Part shown: piece after piece, positions 42,047 to 43,824 of the stretch
Position numbering within the stretch: the stretch's first letter is position 1
Layout of the letters: each line of letters starts with the position of its first letter
Source of the DNA: JANNRA01 sp031401035
Lineage (GTDB): Bacteria; Desulfobacterota; Binatia; HRBIN30; CADEER01
Assembly (NCBI GenBank): GCA_031401035.1
Contig: JANNRA010000037.1
Location: 1-43,824 of the forward strand
Reading direction: 5' to 3'
DNA length: 43,824 nt
The notes under the pieces: generated by a model
The model's input: the letters and a program-made list of their open reading frames with translations, nothing else
Told to the model about the DNA's origin: nothing
Database searches by the model: none
Position numbers and translations under genes: made by a program

Positions 42047-42187
42047 ACCCCGCTAAGGACCTGGCCGTGACCGCCTCTCCGGCTCGTGAGCGAGCGGCAA
42101 CCGGTCCAGCTAGCCGCCCGGAGGCCCTCGTCCCACGTCCGATACTTGACGTGACGTCGCGATCGCCAGCTAATGCGGGCTACCCGC
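42047..42187 (+). repeat. 142-bp direct repeat, copy 2 (141 bp)
   Basis: Second copy of the repeat at 39185-39326, same orientation, about 92 percent identical by eye. It lies just after the IS91 fragment and before the chlorite-dismutase-like gene. Confidence 0.75.
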
Positions 42188-42460
42188 CGCCCGGGGTAGC
42201 GAGCAGTCGGCACGCGATTCCGCGTCGCGATGTCCGCGAGCAACCGGTCGCTCGGAGGGGCTGCGAACGGTTCCGACGGCGGCAGCGGGTGGAACTACTT
42301 CACGGGAGCGCCGGTCGCGATCCCGTGCAGCCCGAAGCGCGCCGCGCCGCTGCCGCAAGCGCTCCTCGCGGCTGCGGTCGCGCTGGATCGGTGCGATGCG
42401 GCGCGCCCACACGCTCCGATCAAGCAGTAACCAAGCACATTCTCATCGCATCCAAGCGTC
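42057..42460. other. Non-coding stretch with IS remnants
   Basis: These 404 bases include most of repeat copy 2 and then about 270 bases with only short, unconvincing frames (for example 42230-42430). I see no clear promoter or terminator, though the Cld-like gene must be transcribed from within or before this stretch. Confidence 0.5.
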
Positions 42461-43120
42461 GTGAAGCGTACGGGTGTCACGCGTCGCGATCTCGTTCTCG
42501 CTGGTGTTTCGGGGATCGTCGTATCGGGCTTTTCGGGTCGTGAGGAGTCACTCGGGAGTATGAAGGCGTTTTCGCGCGTGACATTCCTCGGTGGGGCGAC
42601 GGGCCCGTGGCGTGTCGAAAAGGTGAGTTCCCTTCGCGGAGCACCCCTCCCGGCCGTCGGCGCGGTTCAGAAGGTCGAGGCGGATACGTTCGTCACCGAC
42701 CCGGCCGCCGCGTGGGCGCTGCAGGGCGTTCGCAGCAATGAGCGCTACCTGAACCGTGGCGAGAAGACGCAGCTCGCGAAGCTGCAGGCTGGTCTCGGCA
42801 GGCCCGACAGCACCCGGGCTGCGCTGATTCCGATCACGAAGTCGAACGCCTGGTGGGATCTGCCGCAGGACGAGCGGCGCAGCATTCTCGAGGAGCGATC
42901 CCATCACATCGAGATCGGATCGCGATTCCTACCCGCCATCGCGCGCCGACTCTTCCACGGTCGAGACCTCGGCGCGGACTTCGATTTCCTGACGTGGTTC
43001 GAGTTCGCCGAAGCCGATGTCGGCGCGTTCGATGATCTGGTCGGCGCGCTGCGGCGCACCGAGGAGTGGCACTACGTCGAGCGAGAGGTCGATCTTCGGC
43101 TTTCCCTCGACCGCCGCTGA
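42461..43120 (+). CDS. Chlorite-dismutase-family heme protein with twin-arginine-like signal
   Basis: The 219-residue protein starts with TRRDLVLAGVSGIVVSG (residues 7-23), a likely Tat signal. The C-terminal half matches the Cld-like/HemQ fold: WWDLPQDERRSILEERSHHI, then RFLPAIARRLFHGRDLGADF, then DFLTWFEFAEADVGAFDDLV and EEWHYVEREVDLRL. His149 (HIEIG) fits the proximal heme ligand and Arg162/Arg163 the distal arginine seen in active Clds. The N-terminal half aligns less clearly. The start is a GTG at 42461. The patatin pseudogene follows after 16 bases, so they were probably an operon. True chlorite dismutase activity is not proven by this. Confidence 0.75.
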   Translation: MKRTGVTRRDLVLAGVSGIVVSGFSGREESLGSMKAFSRVTFLGGATGPWRVEKVSSLRGAPLPAVGAVQKVEADTFVTDPAAAWALQGVRSNERYLNRGEKTQLAKLQAGLGRPDSTRAALIPITKSNAWWDLPQDERRSILEERSHHIEIGSRFLPAIARRLFHGRDLGADFDFLTWFEFAEADVGAFDDLVGALRRTEEWHYVEREVDLRLSLDRR

Positions 43121-43136
43121 CTCCGAGGAGCGGAGC

Positions 43137-43370
43137 TTGGCTGAATCAGAGCGCACCGTGTTCGTACCCGCGGGGGGCGGAAGTCTCGGCGCGATACAGG
43201 TGGACATGCTGCGCGCCGCTCATCCAGGCGGGTGTGCAACCGGATCTCATCGTCGGCACGTCCGTCGGCGCCATCAACGCAGCGTATTTCGCCGGAGATC
43301 CTACGCCGTCCGGCGTCGAGAATCTCGCCGCGATCTGGTGAGCGATGTGGCGCGACCAGATCCCCGCCGC
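43137..43370 (+). pseudogene. Patatin-like phospholipase, frameshifted and truncated
   Basis: From a TTG at 43137 (GAGGAGCGGAGC upstream) the frame reads ERTVFVPAGGGSLGAIQVDM, the oxyanion-hole segment of patatins. Near 43215 the homology jumps to the +1 frame with LIQAGVQPDLIVGTSVGAIN (nucleophile motif GTSVG) and AAYFAGDPTPSGVENLAAIW. A TGA follows at 43339-43341, though similarity seems to run on to about 43370. At least one frameshift and one stop break the gene, and the rest of the catalytic domain (Asp-Gly dyad) is absent, cut off where the 37-bp IS-linked repeat begins. Confidence 0.85.
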
Positions 43371-43407
43371 GCGCATAGGCAGTATGAGCTGGCGATTTGA
43401 CATAACT
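43371..43407 (+). repeat. 37-bp direct repeat, copy 2 (IS end)
   Basis: Second copy of 39115-39151 (36 of 37 positions). It abuts the broken patatin gene on its left and the IS91-type element on its right. The 213 bases between it and the transposase stop hold no gene. Confidence 0.75.
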
Positions 43408-43620
43408 CCCGGTCTCGGACGGGTCGGCGACCGGGTCCCCGACCGGCCGATGACGCTCCTAGCGCGGGGCGCGAGGCACGGACACGGGTGCCGAGGCCCG
43501 GCCCAGCGTCCCTGACGCTCGGCAGCGGTCCGCGGCAGGGACCCGGGGCGCACGCCGGGCGCACGCGGGCGGTCGCGCGGCGGCGGGGGCCGCGCGAGGG
43601 GAGCTGTGGTGGGCCGGGGC

Positions 43621-43824
43621 TCAGGTCGCGTCCCGCGACAGCCAGCTCGGTTGACGCGGTGGCACGGGGTACGGCGGCTCCAGCGGCAGCCCGAGGTGGG
43701 CGAGGATGCGGGCGATCACGCGCGGGTCGGCGATGGTCGCCACCAGGCGCAGCCGCCCGCCGCAGTCCGGACACGCCAGGACGTCGAGGCCGAAACTCCG
43801 GCGCAGGAGCTCGGCCCAGGCGAC
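43621..43824 (-). CDS. IS91-family transposase, C-terminal part, cut by window edge
   Basis: The minus strand reads WAELLRRSFGLDVLACPDCG, then GRLRLVATIADPRVIARILAHLG, and ends at a TGA (43621-43623). This is the typical C-terminus of IS91-type transposases (a CxxC pair followed by an I.DP.VI..IL.HLG segment). The gene continues past 43824. It is oriented opposite to the fragment at 41670, so the two cannot be parts of one interrupted gene. Confidence 0.9.
   Translation of the reverse strand, partial: VAWAELLRRSFGLDVLACPDCGGRLRLVATIADPRVIARILAHLGLPLEPPYPVPPRQPSWLSRDAT

Noticed and set aside
42230..42430. A 66-codon frame between repeat copy 2 and the Cld-like gene
   Set aside because: No Shine-Dalgarno, no motif, and overlapping frames of equal quality on the other strand.

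Overview
The window is high-GC chromosomal DNA from a Gram-negative (diderm) bacterium. Diderm features are a TamB/Omp85 outer-membrane pair, Lgt plus a lipoprotein, System I cytochrome c maturation, and an O-antigen-type dTDP-sugar operon. The mix of an F420-type LLM oxidoreductase, an SCP2-thiolase/DUF35 pair, cohesin-like surface proteins with C-terminal anchors, and a beta-helix protein ending in a dockerin-like pair of calcium loops fits an uncultured deltaproteobacterial-type lineage (Desulfobacterota or Binatota-like). That placement is an inference from gene content only. No rRNA, tRNA or CRISPR array was seen.

Layout. 1-2.4 kb: ccmABCD (minus strand). 2.6-7.0 kb: RRM protein, LLM oxidoreductase, small helical protein, thiC, pyrD. 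7.2-7.5 kb: an unusual intergenic element with a near-complete anti-16S Shine-Dalgarno, a 13-codon ORF, a series of hairpins and an intrinsic terminator. 7.5-9.2 kb: CDP-alcohol phosphatidyltransferase and a convergent flippase-like membrane protein. 9.3-15.9 kb: tamB and an Omp85 protein with about seven POTRA repeats. 15.9-18.6 kb: lgt-tlpA, then a divergent pair made of an ImmA/IrrE-like metallopeptidase and an unknown protein. 18.6-20.2 kb: thiolase and DUF35 partner. 20.4-23.5 kb: mobA, transglutaminase-like and NUDIX genes in an overlapping operon, with a convergent M20 peptidase. 23.6-25.3 kb: tandem cohesin-like surface proteins. 25.4-27.7 kb: ispG and two unknown genes. 27.8-33.4 kb: aat, an Hpt protein, DUF4301, rfbBAC and a 46-residue zinc ribbon. 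33.4-36.9 kb: metF, a small CxxC protein and a lipoprotein that joins a C13/caspase-like fold, PDZ and thioredoxin domains. 37-39 kb: D-2-hydroxyacid dehydrogenase and a Phd/VapC toxin-antitoxin pair.

The last 4.8 kb (39.0-43.8 kb) is accessory DNA. Two families of direct repeats and two pieces of IS91-type transposase bracket a beta-helix surface protein, a chlorite-dismutase-family protein with a possible Tat signal, and a patatin-like pseudogene that carries a frameshift and a stop and ends where the IS-linked repeat begins. Most neighbouring genes in the rest of the window overlap by ATGA or GTGA, which points to tight translational coupling. The strongest candidates for something undescribed are the structured RNA/mini-ORF at 7200-7514, the peptidase-PDZ-thioredoxin lipoprotein, and the cohesin-like/dockerin-like surface proteins.
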